DNA from: Saprospiraceae bacterium
Lineage (GTDB): Bacteria; Bacteroidota; Bacteroidia; Chitinophagales; Saprospiraceae
DNA length: 64,000 bases
Direction of reading: 5' to 3'
NCBI GenBank assembly: GCA_016716185.1
Contig: JADJWV010000002.1
Location: forward strand, 2,146,501-2,210,500
This document shows, one piece after another, positions 35,705 through 44,379 of the stretch (positions are counted from its first letter, which is position 1; each line of letters starts with the position of its first letter). A program made the position numbers and the translations under genes. Under the pieces are notes generated by a model that was given only the letters and a program-made list of their open reading frames with translations, made no database searches and had not been told where the DNA came from.

Positions 35705-36061
35705 ATGAACGCACTTTTAGGACTTGGCAAGTATTTACTGGCACTTCCCATGGCGGGTTTTGGGATCCTTCATTTAATGAACGCAAATGCTATGGCGGGT
35801 ATGGCCCCATTCGGAGGCAGCATTACCATTTATTTTACCGGACTATGTCTGATCCTGTTTGGAGTCAGCGTCCTTATTGGTAAATACGATAAACTTGCTG
35901 CTGTACTGTTGGCGGTAATGCTTATTTTATTTATTGTACTCATCCATTTGAATTCAGCTATGGCAGGCGATTACGGTGGCATGTTCAAGGATCTGGCCAT
36001 TGCGGGAGGTGCTTTGATGTATGCACAAAATCTCGCAAAAGATAAAAGCATCATCGGTTAG
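35705..36061 (+). CDS. DoxX-like four-helix membrane protein
   Basis: 118 residues with four hydrophobic segments (about 5-25, 40-60, 63-83, 90-108). The GFGILHLMNANAMAGM segment after the first helix resembles DoxX/DoxD-like and SURF4-type proteins. Small DoxX proteins are often linked to redox or respiratory functions in the inner membrane, but no function can be assigned. It follows clpX by 139 bp and ends in a strong hairpin at 36076-36109. Confidence 0.75.
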   Translation: MNALLGLGKYLLALPMAGFGILHLMNANAMAGMAPFGGSITIYFTGLCLILFGVSVLIGKYDKLAAVLLAVMLILFIVLIHLNSAMAGDYGGMFKDLAIAGGALMYAQNLAKDKSIIG

Positions 36062-36075
36062 AATGCACACCGAAC

Positions 36076-36109
36076 ATAGCATAAGGCTGATGAGTCAGCT
36101 TTATGCTAT
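36076..36109 (+). terminator. Long hairpin after the DoxX-like gene
   Basis: A 15-base-pair stem ATAGCATAAGGCTGA / TCAGCTTTATGCTAT with one G-U pair and a 4-base loop, 14 bp after the stop. The T-run that follows is weak (tctt), so termination or mRNA 3'-end protection are both possible. Confidence 0.65.
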
Positions 36110-36184
36110 TCTTAAAGAATTAGATTCCAAAATACAGAACCGATTTTAAAATTTATTAGCGCTTATCTTTCATTTCTAATTTCC

Positions 36185-36961
36185 ATGTCCCTTCATCGGT
36201 TATTACTCGAACTATCATACTGCGGAACAGCATACAAAGGATGGCAAATTCAACCAGGAGAAATAACCGTTCAATCTGCACTGGAAGAAAAACTCAGGGT
36301 TTTAACCCGCTCAGAAATTGAAATAACCGGCTGTGGACGTACAGATACCGGAGTGCATGCATCCCGCTATTATGCACATTTTGATCTCGATAGTTCAAGC
36401 GCAACTGTGCCTGAATTAAAATCACTAAACGCGATGTTACCTCCGGACATTGCCGTTCACCGGCTATTCAAAACTTCAGAAACATTTCATTCGAGGTTTG
36501 ATGCTTGTTTCCGGAAATACATTTATAAAATTCATCTCGAAAAAAATCCGTTTGCCCCCTTCAATAGTTGCTGGTTTAGGGAAACACAAAATTTTGATCT
36601 TACTTCTTTAAATCAAGCCGCTGGATTGCTTCAAGGAATCAGTGATTTTCGTTCGTTTGCAAAAACCGGCAATCAACTGGATCATTATGAGTGTACGCTT
36701 TTTGAAAATAAGTGGTTTGAACTGAGCCCGGGTAATTTCGAATATCATATTGCCGCCAACCGGTTTGTACGGGGAATGGTTCGATTAATTGTAGGCATGT
36801 GTATCAATTTTTCATTGCAGAAAATCAGCAAAGAACAAATTCTCCAGGACCTTCAGGCCGGACGACAGATTAAAAAATCATACAGCGTTCCGGCTACAGG
36901 CCTGACCCTTGTAGATGTTAGGTATCCGGAAGAAAAATGGAATTTATTAGAAGCTATCTAA
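36185..36961 (+). CDS. truA: tRNA pseudouridine(38-40) synthase TruA
   Basis: 258 residues. Isomerises uridines 38-40 in the anticodon arm. Catalytic Asp54 lies in the GCGRTDTGVHA motif. YCGTAYKGWQIQP, FHSRFDACFRKYIYKI, DFRSFAKTGN and NRFVRGMVRLIVG are further TruA landmarks. Length is typical. Its 3' end overlaps the convergent glyA gene by 15 bp. Confidence 0.96.
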   Translation: MSLHRLLLELSYCGTAYKGWQIQPGEITVQSALEEKLRVLTRSEIEITGCGRTDTGVHASRYYAHFDLDSSSATVPELKSLNAMLPPDIAVHRLFKTSETFHSRFDACFRKYIYKIHLEKNPFAPFNSCWFRETQNFDLTSLNQAAGLLQGISDFRSFAKTGNQLDHYECTLFENKWFELSPGNFEYHIAANRFVRGMVRLIVGMCINFSLQKISKEQILQDLQAGRQIKKSYSVPATGLTLVDVRYPEEKWNLLEAI

Positions 36962-38230
36962 TTCAGGATACAAAGGAAAATTGCCCATATACTTGTTGAT
37001 CTCCATTTGAATACCTGCGATTACGCTTTCATTATTTTTATTGGCGATCAGATGATGGATCCATTCTGCGGTCTGCTCAAAATCATTTTCTTTAAAACCC
37101 CTGCTGGTTAAAGCTGCAGTTCCAAGGCGAATTCCGGAAGTAATCATAGGCTTTTCCGGATCGTTTGGGATCATGTTTTTATTGGTCGTTATATGGGCAC
37201 GGATCAGCAGGTTTTCAGCATCCTTGCCTGTAATTTTCTTAGAACGGAGATCTACCAGAAACAAATGATTGTCTGTACCTCCCGATACGATCTGAAATCC
37301 CCGATCCTGCATACTTTTGGCAAAATGACTGGCATTGCTGATTACCTGTCTGGCATAGGTTCTGTAATTTTCAGATTGGGCTTCCCTGAATGCAACTGCT
37401 TTGGCTGCGATCACATGTTCGAGTGGTCCACCCTGGGTTCCGGGGAACACTGCTGAATTCAAACTTTGCGACATCAATACGGGTTTGCCTTTGGAATCTG
37501 TTTTGCCGGAGGGGTGGTCAAAGTCACGACCTAACATAATGATTCCACCTCGAGGTCCACGCAAGGTTTTGTGTGTCGTTGAAGTAACGACATGACAATG
37601 AGGTAAAGGATCGTTCAACAGTTTTGCAGCAATCAGTCCTGCCGGATGCGCTATGTCTGCCAGAAGTATGGCCCCCACTTCATCGGCAATCTCTCTAAAT
37701 ATTTTGTAATCCCAATCTCTCGAATATGCGGAAGCACCACAAATAATGAGTTTAGGTTTATGTTGCCGGGCCTGTACCCGTACCATTTGCATATCCACAT
37801 ATCCCGAATCAGGATCCACTCCATAGGAATGCGCCTGAAAATACTTTCCACTGAAATTAACCGGAGATCCATGCGTTAAGTGCCCACCATGAGCAAGATT
37901 TAATCCCAAAATAGGTTCGCCCGGTTTGAGTAGTGCTATCTGAACAGCCATGTTGGCTTGTGCACCAGAATGAGGCTGCACATTTGCAAATTCTGCACCA
38001 AACAATTCACAAAGCGATTGAATAGCCAGATTCTCGATCTGATCGATGACCTCACATCCGCCGTAATATCGCTTACCGGGATATCCTTCCGCATATTTGT
38101 TATTGAGCCATGTCCCCATAGTCTGAATGACATCCAGGCTGGCAAAATTTTCAGATGCAATGAGTTCAATACCTCTCCTCTGCCGATGCAGTTCTTTGTC
38201 CAACAGATCTCTGACGAGTTGATCTTTCAT
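36947..38230 (-). CDS. glyA: Serine hydroxymethyltransferase
   Basis: 427 residues. PLP enzyme interconverting serine and glycine while charging tetrahydrofolate with a one-carbon unit. Signature segments are IELIASENFAS, NKYAEGYPGKRYYGGCE, QPHSGAQANMAV, and the PLP-lysine motif VVTSTTHKTLRGPRGG. The C-terminus is that of bacterial SHMT (GIRLGTAALTSRGF). A TATATTTG promoter motif lies 20 bp upstream. Convergent overlap with truA may allow antisense interference at the 3' ends. Confidence 0.97.
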   Translation of the reverse strand: MKDQLVRDLLDKELHRQRRGIELIASENFASLDVIQTMGTWLNNKYAEGYPGKRYYGGCEVIDQIENLAIQSLCELFGAEFANVQPHSGAQANMAVQIALLKPGEPILGLNLAHGGHLTHGSPVNFSGKYFQAHSYGVDPDSGYVDMQMVRVQARQHKPKLIICGASAYSRDWDYKIFREIADEVGAILLADIAHPAGLIAAKLLNDPLPHCHVVTSTTHKTLRGPRGGIIMLGRDFDHPSGKTDSKGKPVLMSQSLNSAVFPGTQGGPLEHVIAAKAVAFREAQSENYRTYARQVISNASHFAKSMQDRGFQIVSGGTDNHLFLVDLRSKKITGKDAENLLIRAHITTNKNMIPNDPEKPMITSGIRLGTAALTSRGFKENDFEQTAEWIHHLIANKNNESVIAGIQMEINKYMGNFPLYPELDSF

Positions 38231-38250
38231 ATTCTTGGCATAAAAGCCAA

Positions 38251-38258
38251 CAAATATA
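38251..38258 (-). promoter_or_regulatory. Bacteroidota -7 element (TATATTTG) for glyA
   Basis: Minus-strand TATATTTG 20 bp before the glyA ATG. Confidence 0.5.
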
Positions 38259-38315
38259 GCAGGATTTGTGGAAGGAGGAAGATTGGAGGCGAAGGGGTTT
38301 CATTTTGACTTTTCG

Positions 38316-38373
38316 TCCCGTTAAAATAAAGCTAACTATTTCATTTCTTAAGAATCATGACATTTTATCGGGA
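38316..38373. repeat. 58-bp palindrome-ended element, copy (subtype 1)
   Basis: Arms TCCCGttAAAAT and ATTTTATCGGGA. The centre (ctaactatttcatttc...gaatcatg) is nearly the same as in the copy at 52712-52769. One arm has a two-base change. Confidence 0.85.
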
Positions 38374-38434
38374 TTTCGTCCTTTCGAAGTTTCGACATTT
38401 CGAAGTTTCGACATTTCGAAGTTTCGACATTTCG
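38374..38434. repeat. TTTCGAAG/TTTCGACA octamer array
   Basis: Alternating units tttcgaag and tttcgaca, about seven in a row, lie between two 58-bp elements. The same units recur at 52.5-53.3 kb and, inverted, at 4.6-4.8 kb. Confidence 0.85.
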
Positions 38435-38492
38435 TCCCGATAAAATATAGAGAATTATTTCTTTACTAAAATATTATGCCATTTTATCGGGA
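38435..38492. repeat. 58-bp palindrome-ended element, copy (subtype 2)
   Basis: Arms TCCCGATAAAAT and ATTTTATCGGGA are perfect. The centre (agagaattatttctttactaaaat) matches the decayed copy at about 53430-53480 and differs from subtype 1. Confidence 0.85.
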
Positions 38493-38535
38493 TTTCGTCC
38501 TTTCGACCATCACTTCGAACTTTATTCTTTCCGCC

Positions 38536-39744
38536 TCAACCCTTCAGTCCCCTGGGTATACTCAAGTAAAATTTTTCTTCTGGCTTACACAAATGCTCAA
38601 GATTCAAACATTGCGATGCAGGATAAACCTTGCCTTCTTTCGTGCGGATCCGGATTTCAGAAGTGCCAATTTCATAGCCTAAAAATTCCATTCTGATCAA
38701 TTGCACCATTTGTTCTGATTCGGCCACAGAACATTGAAAGTAATTTGCACATTGAGATCTTAGATCGGTTACCATACCCTGCTCAAACGGATGTTTCTGC
38801 ATTTTGATCTTGAAAAAATTGCGTTGCAACAGACCTTTTGCCAAATAGCTAATCAGGCGGTCGTCAGAGTTTTCACAGCACTTTAAAAACATCTCGATAT
38901 CCGAATCATCGATTCGCTGAAAATTCATCAATAATTCATTAGGATCCACTTTTTCCATAGCACCCTCATTCAGGGATATAAAATAATCCAGAGAAGGTGA
39001 CGCAAAATCGTGTCTTCCAAGTTTCTTACACCTGGCAAGCAACAATTCCAGCATTTGTTCAGCGACCAAAGAAGTTTTATGCATGTAAACCTGCCAGTAC
39101 ATGAGTCTTCGTGCTGCTAAATAGTTTTCAATGGACAGGCCGGCTTTTTCTTCAAATACTAAATGCTCGTCTTCGACATCCATCATGGTCAGCAAGCGAT
39201 GATATCCAATAGTTCCTTCAACTACCCCACTGTAAAAACTGTCCCGGTTCAAATAATCCATCCGGTCTACGTCGAGTTGCCCTGCCACCAATTCGCATAA
39301 AAACTTTTTTGGATAATGGCCTTTAAAAACTTCAATTGCCAAATCCAAAGATCCTTCAAGTTCTTGATTGAGCGATTCCATTATCATCAGGGTCAATTGC
39401 TCGTGTTCCAGAGGAACAAGACTGTTTTCCAACACATGCGAAAAAGGTCCATGCCCTGCATCGTGGAGCAATGCCGCTATCTGGCTTGCTTCTGCCTCGT
39501 CTTTGGTGATAGTTATACCTTTTTGTCTGAGAATTTCAATCGCCTGCGACATCAGATGGTAGACCCCGACTGCATGATGAAATCTGCTGTGAACAGCGCC
39601 TGGATAAACATAATAACTTAATCCCAACTGTTTGATCCGCCGGAGTCTTTGAAACCATGCGTGATCCATTAGACTCAGCATCAAGCCTTTCGGGATCATG
39701 ACAAATCCGTAGATCGGGTCATTTAATATTTTAATTCCAGGCAC
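38536..39744 (-). CDS. HD-domain phosphohydrolase (dGTPase-like)
   Basis: 402 residues from GTG 39744. The metal-binding HD domain has HSRFHHAVGVYHLM, LLHDAGHGPFSHVLE and a downstream DRMDYLNRDSFYSG, as in dNTP triphosphohydrolase-like HD proteins. The usual N-terminus in related proteins is KIxNDPVYGFI, matching GIKILNDPIYGFVMIP here. The frame is open upstream to a TTG at 39786, but that would place a plus-strand porX promoter inside the gene. GTG 39744 leads straight into the conserved start, though either is possible. The substrate is unknown; a nucleotide is likely. Divergent from porX. Confidence 0.88.
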   Translation of the reverse strand: MPGIKILNDPIYGFVMIPKGLMLSLMDHAWFQRLRRIKQLGLSYYVYPGAVHSRFHHAVGVYHLMSQAIEILRQKGITITKDEAEASQIAALLHDAGHGPFSHVLENSLVPLEHEQLTLMIMESLNQELEGSLDLAIEVFKGHYPKKFLCELVAGQLDVDRMDYLNRDSFYSGVVEGTIGYHRLLTMMDVEDEHLVFEEKAGLSIENYLAARRLMYWQVYMHKTSLVAEQMLELLLARCKKLGRHDFASPSLDYFISLNEGAMEKVDPNELLMNFQRIDDSDIEMFLKCCENSDDRLISYLAKGLLQRNFFKIKMQKHPFEQGMVTDLRSQCANYFQCSVAESEQMVQLIRMEFLGYEIGTSEIRIRTKEGKVYPASQCLNLEHLCKPEEKFYLSIPRGLKG

Positions 39745-39762
39745 GACGCGTTCAGAATAATA

Positions 39763-39770
39763 TAAATTTG
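39763..39770 (+). promoter_or_regulatory. Bacteroidota -7 element (TAAATTTG) for porX
   Basis: TAAATTTG 36 bp upstream of the porX ATG at 39807. No TTG at -33 is evident. Confidence 0.5.
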
Positions 39771-39806
39771 CCCAAGGGCGTTTCAAAAAGACAACCCGCC
39801 AAAAAT

Positions 39807-41369
39807 ATGGATAAAATCAAGATTTTATGGGCAGATGATGAAATAGATCTCTTAAAACCTCAATTGTTTTTTTTAGAGAAAAAAGGGCATAGTGTGGAGA
39901 CCTGCACAAATGGCTACGATGCATTGGACAAACTCGATAAAAATCCATATGCCTATGATCTTGTTTTTCTCGATGAAAGTATGCCCGGCATCACTGGACT
40001 TGAAACTCTTGCAAAAATGAGAGAAAAAGGCATTCGAATCCCGACAGTGATGGTAACAAAAAACGAAGCGGAAAATATCATGGACGATGCCATTGGCTCC
40101 CAGATAGCGGATTATCTGATCAAACCGGTCAACCCCAATCAGATCATTCTGACCATTAAAAAACTCATCGACAATAAACGCCTGGTCACAGAAAAAACGA
40201 GCATGAATTATCAGATTGCGTTCAGAGATCTCTTTATGGAGATCAATAGCAATCCTGATTACCTAAAATGGGTGGACATCTACAAAAAACTTGTCCAATG
40301 GGAATTAATGTTTGATCAAAACAGCTCGCCCGATATGCAGGAAATTCTGGCGAATCAAAAAAATGAAGCCAACAGTGAATTTTGCAAGTACATTGTAAGC
40401 CAATATCTGAATTGGCTTGGGTCCGATAAAATACCACAACCTGTATGGTCACATCAGCTCATGATTAAAAAAGTTTTTCCATATCTGAAGGAAGATGTTC
40501 CCACATTTTTCATCCTGTTGGACAATCTCAGGTATGATCAATGGAAAATCATCGAACCGATACTTACAGAATTGTTTACAATCGAAGAAGAAGATACATT
40601 TTATTCTATACTTCCAACGACCACACAATACAGCAGAAATGCCATTTTTGCTGGTATGTTGCCTTCCGATATAGAATCCTTTTATCCGGACTGGTGGCTC
40701 AATGACAATGAAGAAGGCGGTAAAAACTTGAAAGAACCTGATTTACTGGCAGCACTCCTCAAAAGAACATTCCGCAAAGAAATCAAAAGCGACTATGTAA
40801 AAATTCTGAATGCAACACAAGGCAAAGCTTTGGTGGACAACATCCACAATTATCTGGTCAACAATTTTACTGTGATCGTATATAACTTTATCGATATGTT
40901 ATCTCACGCTCGCACCGAAATGGAAGTATTGAAAGAATTGGCATCCGATGAAAAAGCTTATCGCTCACTGACGAGAAGCTGGTTTTTACACTCGCCGTTG
41001 TGGGCCGCACTTCAAAAAGTAAAAGGCAATAAACTGCAAGTGATCATCGCAACCGATCACGGCACGATCCGTGTAAAAAATCCATCAAAAGTAGCGGCAG
41101 ACAGAGATACGACCACCAATCTCCGATACAAAGTTGGCAAAAATCTCAATTACGAAAAAAAGGATGTTTTAGAAATCAAGGACCCTCCAAAAGCCGGACT
41201 TCCGAGACCTAATGTCTCTTCGGCATTCATTTTTGCAAGACACGACAACTATTTCCTCTATCCGAATAATTTCAATTATTACATGAATTATTACAAAAAC
41301 ACCTTCCAGCATGGTGGCGTATCGCTTGAGGAAATGATCTGTCCGGTAGTTAGGATGAGCTCTAAATGA
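39807..41369 (+). CDS. porX: T9SS response regulator with PglZ/alkaline-phosphatase-like domain (PorX)
   Basis: 520 residues from MDKIKILWADDEID. The receiver domain (1-120) has the acidic pair DDE, phospho-acceptor Asp in LVFLDESMPGITG and Lys in DYLIKPVNP. The rest is a PglZ domain of the alkaline-phosphatase superfamily: FILLDNLRYDQW, PTTTQYSRNAIFAGMLPSD, IATDHGTIRVKNPSKV. This receiver-PglZ fusion is the hallmark of PorX, which with PorY and SigP controls T9SS genes and hydrolyses oligonucleotides. Length matches the P. gingivalis protein. The ATG at 39768 would begin upstream of the conserved start and overlap the promoter. PorY is not in the window. Confidence 0.95.
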   Translation: MDKIKILWADDEIDLLKPQLFFLEKKGHSVETCTNGYDALDKLDKNPYAYDLVFLDESMPGITGLETLAKMREKGIRIPTVMVTKNEAENIMDDAIGSQIADYLIKPVNPNQIILTIKKLIDNKRLVTEKTSMNYQIAFRDLFMEINSNPDYLKWVDIYKKLVQWELMFDQNSSPDMQEILANQKNEANSEFCKYIVSQYLNWLGSDKIPQPVWSHQLMIKKVFPYLKEDVPTFFILLDNLRYDQWKIIEPILTELFTIEEEDTFYSILPTTTQYSRNAIFAGMLPSDIESFYPDWWLNDNEEGGKNLKEPDLLAALLKRTFRKEIKSDYVKILNATQGKALVDNIHNYLVNNFTVIVYNFIDMLSHARTEMEVLKELASDEKAYRSLTRSWFLHSPLWAALQKVKGNKLQVIIATDHGTIRVKNPSKVAADRDTTTNLRYKVGKNLNYEKKDVLEIKDPPKAGLPRPNVSSAFIFARHDNYFLYPNNFNYYMNYYKNTFQHGGVSLEEMICPVVRMSSK

Positions 41370-41389
41370 AGTAAGGATGATATACCTAG

Positions 41390-41442
41390 ACTGAAAACTG
41401 AAAACTGAAAGCGAAAAGCTGAAAGCTGAAAGCGAAAAGCTG
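41390..41442. repeat. Degenerate GAAAACT/GAAAGCT short repeat array
   Basis: About seven drifted copies of a 7-8 base unit (ctgaaaa, ctgaaag, cgaaaag) start 20 bp after the porX stop. No gene in the rest of the gap to 41568. Confidence 0.75.
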
Positions 41443-41568
41443 GATCATTTTATTGAATTCAAACATACGTTAGTTATTAATTCAACAAAAATTGTCAAAG
41501 CTAACAACTGTCACCTTGAATTAAACAACTACATATTGAATAGCTTCGCTCGCTTTAAGCTTCTTGCT

Positions 41569-42006
41569 TTAAGTTTCAAGCGTTCTTCGAATTTCCTCCT
41601 TCAACAATTTCAATTGATCAGCGTTACAAACCATTTTTATGTTCTTTCCAAAAGTGGAATTAAAATCAAGATGAAGTGTAATCCAGGATCGGGAAATAAA
41701 TTTTTTTTCTGAAATTTTTACTACACTTTGCAATGGAATTTTGATGGTCTTGAAATAATTGGTAATGTAAAGCGATGTACCATCGATCTCAATTCGTTTC
41801 AATGGCAAGAGGAATACTAAAATAAGGGATAAACCCACAAAGAAAAAAACGGTCAATTGAACACGAAAGATAAAAGGATCTCTCAATGGCAGATCCTGAT
41901 CATCTGTAAACCAGGAAAACAAACAAAGGCTGCCAAAAAAAACAAACCAGAATACGGGAATAAAGATCCGCAGAACTACTGTCAGCGAGGAGGATAAGAC
42001 GTTCAT
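41569..42006 (-). CDS. Small membrane protein with PH-like C-terminal domain
   Basis: 145 residues. Two membrane segments (about 9-29 and 47-68) are followed by a cytoplasmic domain of about 75 residues (KRIEIDGTSLYITNYFKTIKIPLQSVVKI). This has the strand pattern of the bacterial PH / YdbT-like family. The start overlaps the tatC stop in an ATGA arrangement, so it is coupled to tatC. A link with protein export is only suggested by the overlap. The function is unknown. Confidence 0.72.
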   Translation of the reverse strand: MNVLSSSLTVVLRIFIPVFWFVFFGSLCLFSWFTDDQDLPLRDPFIFRVQLTVFFFVGLSLILVFLLPLKRIEIDGTSLYITNYFKTIKIPLQSVVKISEKKFISRSWITLHLDFNSTFGKNIKMVCNADQLKLLKEEIRRTLET

Positions 42007-42827
42007 GAGTCCGATACAGTTTCTTTGGGAAAATTCATGGCTGCAATATAAATACTGATCTCATAAAGCAACATCAGTGGTAGCGTCACGACAGCCATCG
42101 AGGTTACATCCGGAGGCGTGATGACGGCTGCCAAAACCAGAATTACAACAATGGCATGACGCCTGTAAGTTTTCATAAAAACAGGTCCCATGATGCCCAG
42201 TTTCGCAAGAAAATAAATGAGCAAGGGCATTTCAAAAACCAAACCGGTTGCCATGGTGTACATGGTCATCGAATCGACATAAGAACTCAAAGTGGCAGTC
42301 GCTTCCACGAGATCACTGACATTATAAGATGCCAGAAATGCAATGGAAAAAGGAGCCAGCACATAATAACCAAACAGGACTCCCACTAAAAATAAAACCG
42401 TACACCAAAAAATAACTCCGGACGTGGCTTTAATTTCCTTGTCGTATAATCCCGGCTTTACAAACTTCCAAAATTCATTAAAGACCAAAGGAAAAGCAAT
42501 AATGAGCCCGAGAAAAAAACTAACTTTTAGATGGATCATCAATTGCTCGCTGAGTTCGCGGGTAATGAGTTTGATGTTCTCCGGATAAAAACATGTCAAT
42601 TCAGAGAGTTCGCAAAAAAAGCGGTAGGTAACAAAATCTTTATGAAGTGGTCCTAAAATGATAACATCGAAAATGAAGGTTTTTTGTGTAAAAACGGCAA
42701 CAGCTGAAATACAAACAAACAAAGCTGCTCTGAACAAATGCCCTCTGAGCGCATCGATATGCTCAAAAAAAGTCATTTCTGTTTGTCCAGTCGACTTATC
42801 CCTCCTTTTAAAAAGTTTTGCAAACAT
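42003..42827 (-). CDS. tatC: Twin-arginine translocase subunit TatC
   Basis: 274 residues from MFAKLFKRRDKS. Six-span inner-membrane core of the Tat pathway that recognises twin-arginine signal peptides. EMTFFEHIDALRGHLFRAA is the conserved N-terminal motif (with Glu and Arg contacts), and FPLVFNEFWKFVKPGLYDKE is the first-loop signature. The insertion around TRELSEQL before TM2 is typical of Bacteroidota. The frame opens at 42932, but a TAATTTTG promoter motif (42852-42859) lies inside that extension, so 42827 is chosen. TatA genes are not nearby. Confidence 0.95.
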   Translation of the reverse strand: MFAKLFKRRDKSTGQTEMTFFEHIDALRGHLFRAALFVCISAVAVFTQKTFIFDVIILGPLHKDFVTYRFFCELSELTCFYPENIKLITRELSEQLMIHLKVSFFLGLIIAFPLVFNEFWKFVKPGLYDKEIKATSGVIFWCTVLFLVGVLFGYYVLAPFSIAFLASYNVSDLVEATATLSSYVDSMTMYTMATGLVFEMPLLIYFLAKLGIMGPVFMKTYRRHAIVVILVLAAVITPPDVTSMAVVTLPLMLLYEISIYIAAMNFPKETVSDS

Positions 42828-42851
42828 CGCCAATCTCCAAACTAGAGGCTG

Positions 42852-42859
42852 CAAAATTA
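42852..42859 (-). promoter_or_regulatory. Bacteroidota -7 element (TAATTTTG) for tatC
   Basis: Minus-strand TAATTTTG 24 bp upstream of the tatC ATG at 42827. Confidence 0.5.
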
Positions 42860-43010
42860 AACGAAAATCGCAAATAGCACCCGACACAGCCTGAAGAGCA
42901 CCAAGGGTATAGAAATCAGGAAGCGCTTGCATGTTAAAACCTTGTTACTCTGGTCGATTTTTGTCCGAATTTGGGTCGTTCTGCATGGATATCCCTATTT
43001 TTGGACCTGC

Positions 43011-44192
43011 ATGAATAAAATACTCTTATTACTCTTTCTACCGCTGTGTTTAGGAGCACAGGAAAGAAAAAAACTACTGTTTCATTTCGAAAATTGCAGC
43101 CTCGAAGAGCAAAATAAATTTGTGACGCCTCTTCTTACCGGTGCACCGCCCATTTGTGATTGCGGACTGGAAGATGAAGCCCTTGAACTGAATGGCCAAA
43201 GTATCGAACTCGCGGTTGAGAACGATACCATGTTTTATTCTGACTTCAGTTTTGGGTTCGCCGTACAACTGGAACCCGGAATCGGAACCATTGACATTTT
43301 ATCAAAGATGAAATCTTGCAATGCAGATACTTCGTTGAGCATCGTTTACCAGTTCTCCGACTCCACCTTTGTCTGTTCATTCCAACAAGGTTTCGATAAA
43401 ATTGTACAATTGGTAGGCAAAGCAGACCCTTCCACCTGCTGGCAACAATTAGCTGTAACGAGGGCCGGCGGCCAAATGCGATTTTTTATTAACGGACTTC
43501 TCAAAGATGTCAAAAACAATAGTTTTATTTTACGACTTAATAACAAGCAGAATCTGAAATTCAATGCTTCGCCCTGTGTGTTTGCTGCAAGATCCAAAGG
43601 CAGGATCGACCAGATTTTTGTTGCGAATTATCCGATGAACAGCACGGAAGTAAACGACGAATATTTGATACAGGACCAAATCCTTACCCCAGATACTTTA
43701 ATTTTTCTGGGAGGAAGTTTTCAGTTGCGCACCATTGCAGATTGTGCTACATCAGTTCAGTGGCAGCCCTCTGCAGGTTTATCATCAACCATGATAAACA
43801 ATCCCATTGCAAGTCCTCAACAAGAGCAGCATTATCAATTCACGATCCAGAATGAATTTTGTACGGCCACTGATTTCGTGTTTGTTCGGGTTGTCGATAC
43901 TTCGCAAACCGATTGCAGCAAATTGAGTCTTCCAACTGCATTCTCCCCTAATGATGATCAGCTGAACGATCGTTTTTTTATATCCAACAATTTTCTCATA
44001 GAATCTTTACAGTATTTCGATATCCTCGATCGAAACGGAGGAATCATCCAGAGATTCACCCAAGCTAGCGATAGCTGGGATGGAAACTGGAATGGTAACA
44101 AATTAAATCCGGGTACTTTTTTTTACAGGATTGCATACACCTGTAAAGGAAAATCCTATAAGACTAAAGGCAGTGTGTTTCTGATGAGATAG
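43011..44192 (+). CDS. Secreted LamG-like protein with T9SS type B (gliding-motility) sorting domain
   Basis: 393 residues from MNKILLLLFLPLCLGAQ, a clear signal peptide. A LamG/concanavalin-like beta-sandwich (about 25-220; FSFGFAVQLEPGIGTIDI, QLAVTRAGGQMRFFINGLL) is followed by a PKD-like stretch (about 225-300). The type B CHU_C domain starts at LPTAFSPNDDQLNDRFFI and ends GSVFLMR. It is expected to be exported by Sec and T9SS to the cell surface, perhaps with carbohydrate-binding ability (inference). The frame is open to 42927, but only the ATG at 43011 gives a signal peptide. Confidence 0.9.
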   Translation: MNKILLLLFLPLCLGAQERKKLLFHFENCSLEEQNKFVTPLLTGAPPICDCGLEDEALELNGQSIELAVENDTMFYSDFSFGFAVQLEPGIGTIDILSKMKSCNADTSLSIVYQFSDSTFVCSFQQGFDKIVQLVGKADPSTCWQQLAVTRAGGQMRFFINGLLKDVKNNSFILRLNNKQNLKFNASPCVFAARSKGRIDQIFVANYPMNSTEVNDEYLIQDQILTPDTLIFLGGSFQLRTIADCATSVQWQPSAGLSSTMINNPIASPQQEQHYQFTIQNEFCTATDFVFVRVVDTSQTDCSKLSLPTAFSPNDDQLNDRFFISNNFLIESLQYFDILDRNGGIIQRFTQASDSWDGNWNGNKLNPGTFFYRIAYTCKGKSYKTKGSVFLMR

Positions 44193-44290
44193 GCTGAAAG
44201 GGAAAAGGCTGAAGGCCAAAGGCTTAAGGCCTAAGGCCAAAGGCTGAAAGCTTAAGGCCAAAGGCTGAAGAAAAAAGGCTAAAGAGAAAA
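44193..44290. repeat. Degenerate AAAGGCT/TTAAGGCC short repeat array
   Basis: About 12 drifted copies of a 7-9 base unit (aaaggctga, aaggccaa, ggcttaagg) begin at the stop of the preceding gene. A short tttcgaattcgcgacatttcg stretch at about 44305-44328 resembles the octamer arrays. Confidence 0.8.
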
Positions 44291-44379
44291 AAGGGATTCG
44301 GGATTTCGAATTCGCGACATTTCGATAGGTCAAATGGTCAAAACACTTTCATTCCTTCCTTTAAGCTGATGTCTCGGAC

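Noticed and set aside
36947..36961. Possible frame error at the truA/glyA junction
   Set aside because: Both proteins have complete, normal ends; a short convergent overlap explains it.
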